A stretch of 64,000 nucleotides of DNA from Listeria grayi DSM 20601 (GTDB taxonomy: Bacteria > Bacillota > Bacilli > Lactobacillales > Listeriaceae): positions 62,001-126,000 of the forward strand of contig NZ_GL538352.1 of NCBI RefSeq assembly GCF_000148995.1, in the 5' to 3' direction. Below, piece after piece: positions 47,919 through 57,633 of the stretch (the first letter of the stretch is position 1; each line of letters begins with the position of its first letter). The notes beneath the pieces were generated by a model that searched no databases, had not been told where the DNA came from, and saw only the letters and a program-made list of their open reading frames with translations. Made by a program: the position numbers and the translations under genes.

Positions 47919-47956
47919 GAGGAGAGAGAGTATATTCCGATATGCTCTCTCCTTTT
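47919..47956 (+). terminator. Attenuating hairpin between oppA and oppB
   Basis: GGAGAGAG.GTATAT / ATATGCTCTCTCC, with a 4-nt loop and a short T-run. Such a hairpin would lower expression of oppBCDF relative to oppA. The next 180 bp before oppB hold a further weak inverted repeat (TTTTATG ... CATAAAA at about 48053-48088). Confidence 0.7.
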
Positions 47957-48138
47957 GATGATATTTAATATGTGGTACAATGTTTTTTGTATATAAAAAT
48001 TGGAATCGACTGTTAGCTATCTGAACATCGAAAATAAAACTGGTCCTGCTTTTATGATAGACTTGCGTAGTAGCCTGCGAGCATAAAATAAGATTAGTTC
48101 TTTTATAAAATAACTACTACCGGGAGGTGTATAGATAG

Positions 48139-49068
48139 ATGTTAAAATATACGTTAAAGCGAATTCTTTACATGCTGATCACTCTCTTCATTATTACTTC
48201 GGTCACATTCTTCTTAATGAAATTTTTACCTGGAACACCGTATCGTAATCAAGAAAAACTTTCTGATCAACAAATCCACATCATGAATGAAAAATACGGA
48301 CTGAATGATTCAGTACCTGTTCAATATCTTCACTATATGGGGGGATTATTGAAAGGCGATCTAGGTATTTCTTTCCAACTTGATAACAGACCAGTATCGG
48401 AAGTCTTAGGTGCTTTGATCGGACCATCTGTCTTATTAGCTTTAGAAGCTATTGTTTTTGGATTACTTTTTGGGATCATTCTCGGGGTTATTGCCGCGAT
48501 GTACCAAAATAAATGGCCTGATTATACGAGTACTTTCATTGCGATAATTGGTAAATCTGTTCCTTCCTTCGTATTTGCTACTGTCTTACAGTATTGGATC
48601 GGCGCTAAATTACAATGGCTGCCCGTTGCTGGGTGGGGGTCATTCTCTTATACGGTCTTACCAGCATTCGCACTTGCGATGTTCCCGCTTGCAACAGCGG
48701 CTCGTTTCATGCGTACCGAATTGATCGATGTATTTTCTTCGGATTATATCCTGCTTGCGAAAGCGAAAGGGAATAGTCGTTCTGAGATCGCGATCAAACA
48801 TGCGATCCGTAATGCATTGATTCCACTAATTACGGTAATTGGACCACTAGCAGTAAGCTTGATGACAGGTTCACTTGTTATCGAAAATATCTATGGTATC
48901 CCAGGAATCGGTAGCCAATTCGTTTCTTCTATCCAAACGAATGACTATCCTGTTATCATGGGGACAACAATTTTATTCGCAGCAATGCTGATTTTGATTA
49001 TTTTAGTAGTAGATATCTTGTATGGTCTAATTGATCCTAGAATCCGTATTTCGGGAGGGAAAAAATAA
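48139..49068 (+). CDS. oppB: Oligopeptide ABC transporter permease OppB
   Basis: 309 residues, six membrane helices. Opening MLKYTLKRILYMLITLFIITSVTFFLMKFLPGTPY is the OppB/DppB signature. The EAA loop is LLAKAKGNSRSEIAIKHAIRNALIPLITVIGP, the coupling helix that contacts the ATPases. It forms the peptide channel with OppC. RBS GGGAGG precedes the ATG. Confidence 0.96.
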   Translation: MLKYTLKRILYMLITLFIITSVTFFLMKFLPGTPYRNQEKLSDQQIHIMNEKYGLNDSVPVQYLHYMGGLLKGDLGISFQLDNRPVSEVLGALIGPSVLLALEAIVFGLLFGIILGVIAAMYQNKWPDYTSTFIAIIGKSVPSFVFATVLQYWIGAKLQWLPVAGWGSFSYTVLPAFALAMFPLATAARFMRTELIDVFSSDYILLAKAKGNSRSEIAIKHAIRNALIPLITVIGPLAVSLMTGSLVIENIYGIPGIGSQFVSSIQTNDYPVIMGTTILFAAMLILIILVVDILYGLIDPRIRISGGKK

Positions 49069-50088
49069 ATGGTAGAACACAATATACCAAAAGAAAAATT
49101 TCAACCAGCCCACGTTGACCATGCAGTTGCTGAAAAAATTTCACGACCGAGTCTTAATTTCCTACAGGATTCTTGGATTCGTATTCGTAAAAATAAGGCT
49201 GCCATCGTTTCCTTGGTCATTTTAGTGATCATCGTTATTATGGCGATCATCGGTCCGATGATTCGTCCTTATCCAGTTAATAAAGTAAATGCACCACATG
49301 CAAGTTTGCCACCAAAGGTACAAGGTTTTGATAACCTACCATTCTTAAATGGTCATCAAGACATTGGTGGGGAAGACGTGAATGTATACAAAACAAAACA
49401 TATCGAAAAAAATACGTATTATTGGTTAGGATCCGATACACTTGGACGTGACCAGTTTGCACGTATTTGGGCAGGAACGCGTATTTCCTTGCTTATCGGT
49501 GTCGTGGCCGCACTCTGTGATTTGATTATTGGGGTCGCATACGGCTTGATTTCCGGATATGTCGGCGGAAGAGTAGATGATTTCATGCAACGTGTGCTAG
49601 AGATTATTTCTGCGATTCCAAACTTAGTTGTCGTTATCTTGATGCTCTTAGTTTTAGATCCAGGTATCACTTCCATCATCATTGCGATTGCAATGACAAG
49701 TTGGGTCACCATGGCTCGGGTCGTTCGGGGACAAGTTTTGAAACTGAAAGACCAAGAATTCGTATTAGCATCGAAAACATTGGGTGAATCGACACCTAAA
49801 ATTTTAACAAAACATTTATTACCAAATACGATCGGTGTTATCATCATTAACGTCATGTTCAGTATTCCAAGTGCTATCTTTTTCGAAGCATTTCTAGGGA
49901 TCATCGGTTTAGGATTATCTGCACCGCAAGCATCGTTAGGTACATTGATCAATGATGGGTATAAATCGCTTCAAGTATTACCATATCTAATTCTGTACCC
50001 GTCAATCGTTCTATGTCTGATCATGATTACATTTAACTTGATTGCAGATGGTCTTCGTGACGCATTTGATCCGAAAATGAGAGATTAA
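49069..50088 (+). CDS. oppC: Oligopeptide ABC transporter permease OppC
   Basis: 339 residues. An N-terminal cytosolic extension is followed by the first helix (KAAIVSLVILVIIVIMAIIG) and the OppC-specific periplasmic segment with YWLGSDTLGRDQFARIWAGTRISL. The EAA loop is LASKTLGESTPKILTKHLLPNTIGVIIINVMF. It is the second channel subunit. It begins directly after the oppB stop, so translation is coupled. Confidence 0.96.
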   Translation: MVEHNIPKEKFQPAHVDHAVAEKISRPSLNFLQDSWIRIRKNKAAIVSLVILVIIVIMAIIGPMIRPYPVNKVNAPHASLPPKVQGFDNLPFLNGHQDIGGEDVNVYKTKHIEKNTYYWLGSDTLGRDQFARIWAGTRISLLIGVVAALCDLIIGVAYGLISGYVGGRVDDFMQRVLEIISAIPNLVVVILMLLVLDPGITSIIIAIAMTSWVTMARVVRGQVLKLKDQEFVLASKTLGESTPKILTKHLLPNTIGVIIINVMFSIPSAIFFEAFLGIIGLGLSAPQASLGTLINDGYKSLQVLPYLILYPSIVLCLIMITFNLIADGLRDAFDPKMRD

Positions 50089-50103
50089 GGGAGGCGAAGC
50101 TAA

Positions 50104-51183
50104 ATGGAGAAAATTTTAGAAGTCAAAGACCTTCACATTTCCTTCCACACTTACGCTGGTGAAGTGCAAGCAATTCGTGGTGTCAGCTTTGACCTTTATA
50201 AAGGAGAAACATTAGCAATTGTAGGGGAATCAGGTTCTGGTAAATCAGTTACAACAAAATCACTGATGCGGCTGCTCCCTGAAAGTAATTCAAAAATAAA
50301 AGCTGGGCAGATCTTATTCGATGGAAAAGATATTGCCAAAGCTTCAGAAAAACAAATGCAAAAAATCCGCGGTAAAGAAATTTCGATGATCTTCCAAGAT
50401 CCAATGACATCGCTGAATCCAACGATGACCATTGGTAAACAAATTTCTGAGCCACTTATCAAGCACCAAAAAATAAGCAAAGCTGAAGCCAAGAAAACGG
50501 CATTACGCTTACTTCAATTAGTTGGTATTCCGAAAGCAGAAGAACGTATCAAGCAATATCCGCACCAATTTTCCGGTGGGATGAGACAACGTGTTGTTAT
50601 CGCGATCTCGCTAGCATGTAATCCGCAGATCCTAATTGCGGATGAACCGACGACCGCACTTGATGTAACCATGCAAGCTCAGATCCTTGATTTGATGAAG
50701 GATCTGCAAAAGAAAATCGATACGTCGATCATTTTCATTACCCATGACCTTGGCGTTGTCGCGAATGTTGCTGACCGCGTTGCTGTTATGTATGGTGGTA
50801 AGATCGTTGAGATCGGAACTGTTGATGAGATTTTCTACAATCCGCAACATCCATATACATGGGGATTGATTAGCTCTATGCCGACACTTGATAGTGAAGA
50901 AGAAGAACTATATGTTATTCCAGGTACACCGCCTGACTTGCTTAATCCTCCAAAAGGAGATGCGTTTGCACCACGTAACCAATATGCGATGCAAATCGAC
51001 TTAGAAGAAGAGCCACCACTATTCAAAGTGTCTGACACTCATTTTGCAGCGACTTGGCTGCTACATCCGGACGCACCAGAGGTTACTCCTCCAGATGCTG
51101 TTCTGCGCCGCCAAGAAGACTTCGCAAAACTTCATCCTGATATGCAAGCAGTGCATGCGAAAGGGGTAGAAGTACATGAGTGA
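50104..51183 (+). CDS. oppD: Oligopeptide ABC transporter ATP-binding protein OppD
   Basis: 359 residues. Walker A GESGSGKSVTTKSLMRLL, signature FSGGMRQRVVIAISLA, Walker B ILIADEPTTALDVTMQ, H-loop FITHDLGVVANVADRVAVMYGG. The C-terminal oligopeptide/dipeptide extension (HPYTWGLISSMPTLDSEEEELYVIPGTPPDLLNPPKG) distinguishes OppD from other ABC ATPases. Its end overlaps oppF by 8 nt. Confidence 0.96.
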   Translation: MEKILEVKDLHISFHTYAGEVQAIRGVSFDLYKGETLAIVGESGSGKSVTTKSLMRLLPESNSKIKAGQILFDGKDIAKASEKQMQKIRGKEISMIFQDPMTSLNPTMTIGKQISEPLIKHQKISKAEAKKTALRLLQLVGIPKAEERIKQYPHQFSGGMRQRVVIAISLACNPQILIADEPTTALDVTMQAQILDLMKDLQKKIDTSIIFITHDLGVVANVADRVAVMYGGKIVEIGTVDEIFYNPQHPYTWGLISSMPTLDSEEEELYVIPGTPPDLLNPPKGDAFAPRNQYAMQIDLEEEPPLFKVSDTHFAATWLLHPDAPEVTPPDAVLRRQEDFAKLHPDMQAVHAKGVEVHE

Positions 51184-52111
51184 AACAAGAGAAAAATTAG
51201 TTGAGATCCAAAATCTGAAACAATACTTCAACCAAGGAACTGCAAATGAAGTTCGCGCCGTTGATGACATCTCGTTTGATATTTATAAAGGTGAAACACT
51301 TGGTCTTGTAGGAGAATCTGGTTGTGGTAAATCGACGACTGGCCGCACGATCATCCGTCTTTATGAAGCAACAGGCGGAAAAGTGATCTATAATGGCGAA
51401 AATGTGCATGCGCATAAATCACGCAAAGAAATGCATAGCTTCCGCAGAAAAATGCAAATGATCTTCCAAGATCCATATGCTTCTCTTAATCCGCGGATGA
51501 AAGTAAAAGACATCATCGGTGAAGGGATTCGTATTCACGAACTTGCCAAATCTGATGCAGAATTGACGCAGCAAGTATATGAATTATTGGAAACAGTTGG
51601 ACTGAGCAAAGAGCATGCTGGACGTTATCCGCATGAATTCTCTGGTGGTCAACGTCAACGTATCGGTATCGCCCGTGCGCTAGCTGTACAGCCAGAATTT
51701 ATCATTGCCGATGAACCAATCTCTGCACTCGATGTTTCCATCCAAGCGCAAGTAGTTAACTTACTGCGCGAACTACAAAAAGAAAAAGGACTTACGTACC
51801 TGTTTATTGCCCATGATCTATCGATGGTCAAATATATCAGTGACCGTATCGGTGTTATGTATTTTGGTAAATTAGTGGAGTTAGCACCAGCTAATGATCT
51901 ATATACCCATCCGTTCCACCCATATACAAAGTCGCTTTTATCTGCGATCCCGCTTCCTGACCCTAACTACGAACGTACTCGTAAACGTCAAAGCTACGAC
52001 CCAAGCATCCATAACTATAAAGACGGCGAAGAAATCAAGATGCGCGAGATCCGTCCCGGACATTTTGTTTTCTGTTCAGAAGCAGAAGCAGAACAATATA
52101 AAAATCAATAA
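51176..52111 (+). CDS. oppF: Oligopeptide ABC transporter ATP-binding protein OppF
   Basis: 311 residues. Walker A GESGCGKSTTGRTIIRLYE, signature FSGGQRQRIGIARALAVQ, Walker B FIIADEPISALDVSIQ, and the C-terminal HPYTKSLLSAIPLPDPNYER with a conserved cysteine-containing REIRPGHFVFCSEAEAE end. It pairs with OppD to energise peptide uptake. It starts inside the end of oppD and ends at a clear terminator. Confidence 0.96.
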   Translation: MSETREKLVEIQNLKQYFNQGTANEVRAVDDISFDIYKGETLGLVGESGCGKSTTGRTIIRLYEATGGKVIYNGENVHAHKSRKEMHSFRRKMQMIFQDPYASLNPRMKVKDIIGEGIRIHELAKSDAELTQQVYELLETVGLSKEHAGRYPHEFSGGQRQRIGIARALAVQPEFIIADEPISALDVSIQAQVVNLLRELQKEKGLTYLFIAHDLSMVKYISDRIGVMYFGKLVELAPANDLYTHPFHPYTKSLLSAIPLPDPNYERTRKRQSYDPSIHNYKDGEEIKMREIRPGHFVFCSEAEAEQYKNQ

Positions 52112-52119
52112 GAATCGTT

Positions 52120-52154
52120 GCATCACCTGCCGGAAACAGCAGGTGATGTTTTAT
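52120..52154 (+). terminator. Terminator of the opp operon
   Basis: CATCACCTGC/GCAGGTGATG stem with 8-nt loop and a short T-run. The 270 bp between here and spx are AT-rich and probably hold spx promoters; no operator was clear. Confidence 0.88.
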
Positions 52155-52427
52155 TAGAAATAAATGATAATATTCTCATTAAAATTTAATATAAAAGTTC
52201 CATTTTTCATTGGATTTTTGTTTAAGTCATGTATACTAGGGGTATAAATTAACTAATGATCGGCGTTACAACCTATTATTTGAAAGAAATTTCAAATTAC
52301 ATCTATAGAATTTCACAAAAATGGTGTATAATAAAGGATATAAACTATTCTTTCCAAATAGTGAGCTGCAAATCCTGTCATTAATTAATAGATGAGACAA
52401 TAACCTGATAAGGAGTGTGAATGTCTA

Positions 52428-52823
52428 ATGGTAACGTTATACACTTCACCTAGCTGCACATCTTGCCGAAAAGCACGTGCATGGTTAGAAGAACATGAAA
52501 TTCCATATAAAGAAAGAAATATTTTTTCCGAACCACTTAATTTGGATGAAATTAAAGAAATTCTTCGGATGACGGAAGATGGTACAGACGAAATTATTTC
52601 CACACGTTCGAAGACATTCCAAAAATTGAATGTTGATTTGGACAGTTTGCCTTTACAACAACTGTTTGAGCTAATTCAAAAAAATCCTGGTTTGCTTCGT
52701 AGACCGATCATCATTGATGAAAAACGTCTCCAAGTAGGCTATAACGAAGATGAGATTCGCCGATTCTTACCTAGAAAAGTACGTACCTATCAATTACGCG
52801 AAGCTCAAAAAATGGTTAATTAA
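52428..52823 (+). CDS. spxA: Redox-responsive transcription regulator Spx
   Basis: 131 residues, ArsC-like fold. The thiol switch is C10-x-x-C13 in [35 protein letters not shown] carries the glycine and arginine needed for RNA-polymerase alpha binding. Spx redirects RNA polymerase under disulfide stress. RBS AAGGAG lies upstream of the ATG. mecA follows directly, whose product delivers substrates to ClpCP. Confidence 0.95.
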   Translation: MVTLYTSPSCTSCRKARAWLEEHEIPYKERNIFSEPLNLDEIKEILRMTEDGTDEIISTRSKTFQKLNVDLDSLPLQQLFELIQKNPGLLRRPIIIDEKRLQVGYNEDEIRRFLPRKVRTYQLREAQKMVN

Positions 52824-52829
52824 TAAAAC

Positions 52830-52874
52830 AAATTGCTGGATGGTTCCGCACGGAAAAGTCCGGCAATTTTTTTA
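52830..52874 (+). terminator. Terminator after spxA
   Basis: AATTGC.GGA / TCCGGCAATT stem with a structured loop, ending in seven T residues. Confidence 0.82.
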
Positions 52875-53000
52875 TAAAAAGCATATGTATTGTGTTTTTT
52901 TAAAAGATGCGCTACTATATAGTTCCACTAATAGAAAAGTGGGGCATGAAATGTATTACCCTTCGTTGTCAACAACCAATAGGGAAGGGAGCGAATAACG

Positions 53001-53651
53001 ATGGAAATTGAAAGAATCAATGAGAATACGATCAAATTCTATATCTCTTACATCGATTTAGAGGAACGCGGTTTCAAACAAGAAGATTTCTGGTATGACC
53101 GTGAGAAAAGCGAAGAGCTTTTCTGGGATATGATGGAAGAATTGAAATATGAAGAAGAATTTACTCCAGAAGGTCCATTGTGGATTCAAGTCCAAGCCTT
53201 AAAACATGGTTTAGAGGTACTGGTAACGAAAGCTACAATTGGCAAAAATGATGGAACGATTGATATTACTTTATCGAATGATGATGAATTGGCAGAGGAA
53301 AAAATCGAAAAATTACTCGAGGAAAACTTCAATCCAAATCGCAAAGAAGCAGCAGATGATGCCGATACGTTAGAATTGGTACTTGAGTTTCGCGACTTTG
53401 AAGATGTGATCACGATGTCGCATGCGACAGGCTTAAAGGAACTACAAGCTAAACTCTATCATCATAACGACAAGTACTATCTGCATGCTGAATTCCCAGA
53501 AAATAAATTCAATGAAAGCAATATCGATAATACGGTAAGCATCTTGCTTGAATATGGGAATGAGTCTGATTTAACCGGCTATTTCTTGGAAGAGTATGCA
53601 AAACCGATTTTTACCAAAAATGCACTCGCTGAAGTAAGAAAATATTTCTAA
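53001..53651 (+). CDS. mecA: Adaptor protein MecA
   Basis: 216 residues. The N-terminal domain is MEIERINENTIKFYISYIDLEERGF, which recognises targets such as ComK. An acidic linker in the middle (EEKIEKLLEENFNPNRKEAADDADT) is followed by the ClpC-binding domain LEFRDFEDVITMSHATGL. MecA brings proteins to ClpCP for degradation. RBS GGGAGCG precedes the ATG. The place between spx and coiA is the usual one. Confidence 0.95.
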   Translation: MEIERINENTIKFYISYIDLEERGFKQEDFWYDREKSEELFWDMMEELKYEEEFTPEGPLWIQVQALKHGLEVLVTKATIGKNDGTIDITLSNDDELAEEKIEKLLEENFNPNRKEAADDADTLELVLEFRDFEDVITMSHATGLKELQAKLYHHNDKYYLHAEFPENKFNESNIDNTVSILLEYGNESDLTGYFLEEYAKPIFTKNALAEVRKYF

Positions 53652-53654
53652 AAA

Positions 53655-53698
53655 GTAGCTCGAAGTGATCGAATAAGATCATTTCGGGCTATTTTTAT
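53655..53698 (+). terminator. Terminator after mecA
   Basis: TAGCtCGAAgTGATC / GATCAtTTCGgGCTA stem with 6-nt loop followed by T-rich DNA. Confidence 0.82.
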
Positions 53699-53764
53699 TT
53701 TTTTGCCTTTCCTTAAGGAATTGACGTGCAGCTGGCGAATAAGAAAGTAAAAGGAGGAGGAGAT

Positions 53765-54850
53765 ATGTTTTCAGCTTTAGACGAATCCGGTACAGTTACT
53801 TGGATCACCACAGGGAATGCGGCTCGTTTAAAACAGGAAAAGAAAATTCTTTACTGTCCAAGTTGTCAAAGCAAGTTACTTATCAAAGTTGGTAAAACGA
53901 AACTGCCTCACTTTGCACATCCTGCCCATGCGAATTCATGCATCCTTTCTGGCGAATCTCTGCTGCATCGAGAAGGTAAATACAGACTTGCGACATACTT
54001 TCGTCTGCAAGGGTGCTCTACTGAGCTGGAAGTTTATCTTCCCAATATCAATCGCCAAGCCGATTTGCTTATAAATAAGAATATCGTTTTTGAATATCAA
54101 TGTTCCTCCATTTCGACAAGAGACTTTCTACAACGAACAACAGATTATCAGAGCCAGAAGCTAAAGGTTTATTGGCTGTACGGCAAACCATTAGAACGGA
54201 ATAAGACATACCTTTATTTGACTGCGTTCGGAAAAAACTTTTTACGATACCATCCGCGGCTCGGTCTGTTTTTATTTCGTTTTGACCCGCATAGCGAGGA
54301 GTGGCAGATTTTTTATCATCTGGCAAGTACATTTAAGCAAACAAAGTTTCGCTACCGGCAGCTCATCTTTTCAAAGGGAATAGCTTTGACAGATATTTTC
54401 AGCTGTCTGCGCAGGATTCGGCAACCGGCTTTTTATGCTGATGAAGAAATAGAAGCTGTTCGCCAAAAACGTATCTATATGTATACACGCTTTGATAATC
54501 GCCGTCCGTTCATGCAGTTTCTCTATCAAAACGGCTACTGTCTTCAAAATCTTCCCTCCTATATCGGCATTATCACGCATTGCCAAGCATTGGTTCAGGA
54601 ACCGGCATTAGAATGGCAGTTTTTTCTCTGGCATACTTTTTTTCAATCTCTGCGGGAAGGTGACACATTTACTATGAAAGCATACTTGCACGCATTCAAA
54701 CAGATCGTGCATCCGATTCGCTTGCCAATGATCCAAGAAGATGCTTACCTCGATCTCGGCACTGCTTATCTGAACTATTTGACACGTAAAAAATATATCC
54801 AAAACGCTGAGAAAGAAAGCTACCATGTCTTGCGTTCATTTTCTTATTAA
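53765..54850 (+). CDS. coiA: Competence protein CoiA
   Basis: About 361 residues. Near the N-terminus is a zinc-finger-like segment YCPSCQSKLLIKVGKTKLPHFAHP, then the nuclease-like core LYLPN-type strand (ELEVYLPNINRQADLLI) and VFEYQCSSISTRDFLQRTTDY, with conserved D and E/Q residues typical of the CoiA restriction-endonuclease-like fold. CoiA helps process incoming DNA in transformation. The start is ATG 53765 with AAGGAGGAGG upstream. It is intact. Confidence 0.9.
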   Translation: MFSALDESGTVTWITTGNAARLKQEKKILYCPSCQSKLLIKVGKTKLPHFAHPAHANSCILSGESLLHREGKYRLATYFRLQGCSTELEVYLPNINRQADLLINKNIVFEYQCSSISTRDFLQRTTDYQSQKLKVYWLYGKPLERNKTYLYLTAFGKNFLRYHPRLGLFLFRFDPHSEEWQIFYHLASTFKQTKFRYRQLIFSKGIALTDIFSCLRRIRQPAFYADEEIEAVRQKRIYMYTRFDNRRPFMQFLYQNGYCLQNLPSYIGIITHCQALVQEPALEWQFFLWHTFFQSLREGDTFTMKAYLHAFKQIVHPIRLPMIQEDAYLDLGTAYLNYLTRKKYIQNAEKESYHVLRSFSY

Positions 54851-54944
54851 GTGAAGGTCTGCATTTTTGCATTATTCGCATTTTTACTTCATAATAAAAT
54901 AAGAGTCGTTGGACTACTACTATAACGCGTTTGGAGGTTTTTTC

Positions 54945-56753
54945 ATGAGTGAACAGACATTACCATTAAGACAAGAGGTCCCAGAGCATTTGACGTGGGA
55001 TCTGACTACCATTTATAAGTCAGATGAAGAGTGGGAATCTGCTTTTAAAGAGATCCAGCAGTTAGTGACAGAAAGTGGCCAATATCAGGGTAAACTGGGG
55101 GAGAGTAGCGAAACCTTACTAGCGGCGCTTCGTTTCCGCGATACGTTGTTTGATAAGGCTAGTAATCTATATGTATATGCCCATTTGAAAATGGACCAAG
55201 ATACAGCAAATCCGACATACCAAAGTCTACATAGCAGAGCTGGGAGTCTGATTTCTCAACTGATGGCTGCGGTATCTTATTTTGATCCGGAGATTCTCTC
55301 GATTGATGAAGCAAAATTAGCAGGCTTTTTGGAAGAAAATGCTGATTTGCGCTTATACGAACATTTATTGGACGAACTTTCAATCAGCCGTCCCTATATT
55401 TTGAGTGAAAAAGAAGAAGCACTTTTAGCAAGTGCAGGGGAAGTTCTTGGGAGTTCTTCGGATACCTTTAATACACTCAACAATGCTGACATCAAGTTCC
55501 CAACAATCAAAAATGAAGATGGCGAATCAGTGGAGATCACACATGGTCGTTATGGTAAATTATTGGAAAGCAAAGATCGTTCTGTTCGTGAAGCCGCATT
55601 TAAAGGCGTTTATCAAGTTTATGAAGGCTTGAAAAATACCCTAGCGTCTACATTATCCGGACAAGTAAAGAAATCGAATTTCTACGCTCGTGTCCGCGGA
55701 TATAAATCTGCCCGGGAAGCAGCTTTGTCTGGGAACCATATTCCTGAAGAAGTATATGACTCGTTATTAGAATCTGTCAATAATAATTTGCCACTGCTTC
55801 ATCGCTACGTAAAACTGCGTCAACAGTTGTTAGGAATTGAAGACCTGCGGATGTATGATCTTTATACACCATTATCGAATGATGTCGATTTGAACTTTAC
55901 GTATGAAGAAGCGAAAGAGGTTGTGCTGGAAGGATTAAAACCGCTTGGCGAGGAATATCAAGCAATCTTAAAAGAAGCATTCGACAGCAGATGGATCGAT
56001 GTCACAGAAAATAAAGGGAAACGAAGCGGTGCCTACTCTTCTGGTGCATACAGCACAAGTCCTTACATTTTGCTGAACTGGCAAGACAATATTGACAATG
56101 TCTTTACGTTGGCTCACGAATTAGGGCATAGTGTGCATAGCTACTATACACGTAATAATCAGCCGTTTATCTACGGAGATTATTCGATTTTCTTAGCAGA
56201 AGTAGCCTCTACAACAAATGAAAACTTGCTAACAGATTATCTATTGAAGAAATACGATGATCCGAAGATTCGTGCGTATTTGTTGAATCATTATCTAGAT
56301 GGTTTTAAAGGAACTGTTTTCCGCCAATCACAATTTGCTGAATTCGAGCATAAGATCCATCAAGCTGATCAAGGCGGGGAAGCGCTCACTGCCGATTACC
56401 TTACAGAAACATATGCGGACATCAATAAGAAATTTTACGGAACAGAAGTAATGCATTATGATAAGGAAATTGGCTATGAATGGTCAAGAATTCCTCATTT
56501 CTATATGAATTATTACGTTTTCCAATATGCGACAGGTTTTTCGGCAGCTTCTGCTTTAAGTCAAAAAATCTTAGACGAAGGACAATCAGCTGTGGATGAT
56601 TATATTGCTTATCTGAAGGCTGGTAATTCTGATTTTCCAATCGATGTGCTTAAAAAAGCGGGTGTAGATATGACGACTTCAAAACCAGTCGATGATGCGC
56701 TAGTAGTTTTTGAGAAACGATTAACGGAATTAGAAACGCTTGTGAATAAATAA
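54945..56753 (+). CDS. pepF: Oligoendopeptidase F
   Basis: About 602 residues, M3B metallopeptidase. The zinc site HExxH is in FTLAHELGHSVHSYYTRNN near residue 388, with the third ligand Glu in FLAEVASTTNENLL. It cleaves cytosolic oligopeptides, fitting its position after opp. The start is the ATG at 54945 (MSEQTLPLRQEV) with GGAGG 7 nt upstream. Confidence 0.95.
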   Translation: MSEQTLPLRQEVPEHLTWDLTTIYKSDEEWESAFKEIQQLVTESGQYQGKLGESSETLLAALRFRDTLFDKASNLYVYAHLKMDQDTANPTYQSLHSRAGSLISQLMAAVSYFDPEILSIDEAKLAGFLEENADLRLYEHLLDELSISRPYILSEKEEALLASAGEVLGSSSDTFNTLNNADIKFPTIKNEDGESVEITHGRYGKLLESKDRSVREAAFKGVYQVYEGLKNTLASTLSGQVKKSNFYARVRGYKSAREAALSGNHIPEEVYDSLLESVNNNLPLLHRYVKLRQQLLGIEDLRMYDLYTPLSNDVDLNFTYEEAKEVVLEGLKPLGEEYQAILKEAFDSRWIDVTENKGKRSGAYSSGAYSTSPYILLNWQDNIDNVFTLAHELGHSVHSYYTRNNQPFIYGDYSIFLAEVASTTNENLLTDYLLKKYDDPKIRAYLLNHYLDGFKGTVFRQSQFAEFEHKIHQADQGGEALTADYLTETYADINKKFYGTEVMHYDKEIGYEWSRIPHFYMNYYVFQYATGFSAASALSQKILDEGQSAVDDYIAYLKAGNSDFPIDVLKKAGVDMTTSKPVDDALVVFEKRLTELETLVNK

Positions 56754-56771
56754 TGATTTCAAAAAAATAAT

Positions 56772-56808
56772 AAAAAGAGAGCACCTGCTTTAGGGGCTCT
56801 CTTTTTTG
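56772..56808 (+). terminator. Terminator after pepF
   Basis: AAAGAGAGC/GCTCTCTTT stem with a 13-nt loop and six T residues. Confidence 0.85.
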
Positions 56809-57023
56809 GGAACATATTTCTGTATTCGCCAAATATAATGTTAGAATATTACAGAACTATGGGCGGGGAGAAGCAGTTAGAGAATTGTATCACAAATTAT
56901 ATTTTTTCATAAAACAGTTGTATTGCCAACGGATATTACTTAACGAGTACACCTCAAAAAAAGAAATCAAAAAAATCTTTGTGAAGTGTTGAATTACACA
57001 AATAAATATGGTATATTATTAGC

Positions 57024-57122
57024 GTGAAATGAATCACATTCAAATACCCCCTTTATTTGTTTGTGAAATTTCTCCTTTTGATTGCGCTGAAAAAAGCTGT
57101 ATCCTTATGGATGCAGCTTTTT
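57024..57122 (+). ncRNA. Candidate small RNA between pepF and the glyoxalase gene
   Basis: A full SigA-type promoter, TTGAAT (56989-56994), 17 bp, TATATT (57012-57017), points to a start near 57024. About 100 nt later the hairpin AAAAAAGCTG.ATCC/GGAT.CAGCTTTTTT (57089-57122) would end it. No ribosome site or credible ORF lies between. The 180 bp before the promoter hold nothing clear. The hairpin also serves the opposing glyoxalase gene. Confidence 0.5.
57089..57122. terminator. Bidirectional terminator near the glyoxalase gene
   Basis: Near-perfect 14-bp stem with a 4-nt loop and T runs on both strands; it lies 12 bp beyond the minus-strand glyoxalase stop. Confidence 0.85.
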
Positions 57123-57133
57123 TCAATGTTTTT

Positions 57134-57517
57134 TTATTTATTTTGGATAACTTCTGTTTTATAGCCGTCTGGATCGGTAATAAAATAGTAGTTTGGTTCG
57201 TTGCCTGGCAAGCCTTTTAGCGGGGTAACGGTATAGCCGGCTTCTTCGTGTTCTTTATGGATCGCTTTTAGATCTGGGACGCCGATCGCCATGTGACCAT
57301 ATCCGTTTCCAATTTCATATGCTTCTTCTTGGTCGTAGTTGTAGGTCAGCTCTAATTCAAAGCCGCCTTCTTCAAAAGCAAGGTAAACGAGTGTGAATTT
57401 TGCGTCTGGGAAGTCTTTTCGTCTCGTTTCTTTCAGTCCTAATGCATTTTCGTAAAAATCCATCGATTTGTCTAAGTCTTTTACGCGAATACACGTATGT
57501 AGCATTTTTGCAGTCAT
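57134..57517 (-). CDS. gloA: Lactoylglutathione lyase-type glyoxalase I
   Basis: 127 residues, VOC fold. Metal ligands can be read: His in MLHTCIRVKDLDKSMDFYENALGLKE, Glu in FELELTYNYDQEEAYE, His in GYGHMAIGVPDLKAI, and Glu in DPDGYKTEVIQNK. That full set (H/E/H/E) fits active glyoxalase I, which detoxifies methylglyoxal. RBS GGAGG lies 8 nt before the ATG. It is monocistronic. Confidence 0.9.
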   Translation of the reverse strand: MTAKMLHTCIRVKDLDKSMDFYENALGLKETRRKDFPDAKFTLVYLAFEEGGFELELTYNYDQEEAYEIGNGYGHMAIGVPDLKAIHKEHEEAGYTVTPLKGLPGNEPNYYFITDPDGYKTEVIQNK

Positions 57518-57633
57518 TTTTCATTCCTCCTTATTCCTTTTCATATTTTAATATAATTGGAGAGTGAAAACAAACTAATTGTTTAATCATTTGGAAATTC
57601 GCTATAATAAGAAGCAGAAAGGTGCGTGTAAAT

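Noticed and set aside
57029-57220. 63-codon plus-strand frame after the promoter at 56989-57017
   Set aside because: It has no ribosome site, runs through a strong terminator hairpin and then antisense into gloA.
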